Part shown: piece after piece, positions 5,151 to 5,288 of the stretch | How the letters are laid out: each line of letters starts with the position of its first letter | Numbering within the stretch: position 1 is the stretch's first letter | Assembly (NCBI GenBank): GCA_016199905.1 | Contig: JACQFU010000201.1 | Location: forward strand, 1 to 5,288 | Length of the DNA: 5,288 nucleotides | From: Candidatus Wallbacteria bacterium | GTDB taxonomy: Bacteria > Muiribacteriota > UBA6191 > JACPRK01 | Reading direction: 5' to 3' | Made by a program: the position numbers and the translations under genes | The notes under the pieces: model-generated | What the model was told of the DNA's origin: nothing | Database searches by the model: none | The model's input: the letters and a program-made list of their open reading frames with translations, nothing else

Positions 5151-5288
5151 CTACTCCTGCCCCTTTTTCTCGATCTTGGCCCAGCTGTCGCGCAGCGTCA
5201 CGGTGCGGTTGAAGACGGGTGCGCCGGGGCTGGAATCGACCGTGTCGACGCAGAAGTAGCCGAGTCGCTCGAACTGGACCCGGGCGCC
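5151..5288 (-). CDS. glnS: Glutaminyl-tRNA synthetase, C-terminal end (partial)
   Basis: The last 45 codons of a gene entering from the right edge, ending at TAG 5153-5151. The peptide contains VQFERLGYFCVD (residues 4-15 of the visible part) and PVFNRTVTLRDSWAKIEKK (24-42). These match the very C-terminus of bacterial GlnRS, where E. coli has GYFCLD followed by PVFNRTVGLRDTWAK. This is the end of the anticodon-binding beta-barrel region. The enzyme charges tRNA-Gln with glutamine in the cytoplasm, so this organism probably makes Gln-tRNA directly rather than only through GatCAB amidation. The catalytic domain is outside the window. No clear intrinsic terminator follows; the tRNA-Glu promoter starts 35 bases after the stop. 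Confidence 0.94.
   Translation of the reverse strand, partial: GARVQFERLGYFCVDTVDSSPGAPVFNRTVTLRDSWAKIEKKGQE

Overview
The window is GC-rich bacterial chromosomal DNA with tightly packed genes and no phage, transposon or CRISPR signal. A bacterial-type GlnRS, a UbiE/MenG methyltransferase, a membrane-anchored spermidine-synthase-like protein and a multi-domain receiver/PAS/histidine-kinase locus fit a high-GC Gram-negative-type lineage such as Acidobacteriota, Myxococcota or a relative. The sequence alone does not settle the phylum.

Left part (1-2530, minus strand): a likely three-gene operon transcribed leftward. A good sigma70-like promoter (2500-2528) drives ubiE/menG (2477-1746). Four bases later comes a 448-residue pentapeptide-repeat protein with an unrecognised helical C-terminal region (1741-395). 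After 20 more bases and a strong Shine-Dalgarno comes the N-terminal 124 residues of a multi-pass 'fused MFS/spermidine synthase'-type protein that runs off the left edge (374-1).

Middle part (2531-4555, plus strand): a divergent signalling locus. Its ancestral form looks like one gene encoding REC-REC-PAS-HisKA-HATPase. In this sequence the second receiver has lost about 20 residues, with a shift of reading frame, at about 3297-3306. The locus now reads as a tandem-receiver protein (2649-3320) and a separate PAS/histidine kinase (best ATG 3392, end 4555). The first receiver also lacks two canonical active-site residues.

Right part (4556-5288, minus strand): a short convergent gap with an inverted repeat (4558-4591), an unrecognised 78-residue protein (4831-4595), a 168-base gap (4832-4999) with only a weak extended -10 motif, tRNA-Glu(CTC) with its own near-consensus promoter (5088-5116), and the C-terminal 45 codons of glnS (5288-5151).

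Apart from the receiver lesion this looks like an ordinary core-genome stretch. The best leads are the receiver deletion, the degenerate first receiver, the unassigned C-terminal region of the pentapeptide protein and the orphan 78-residue protein. I found no convincing new defence or mobile system.
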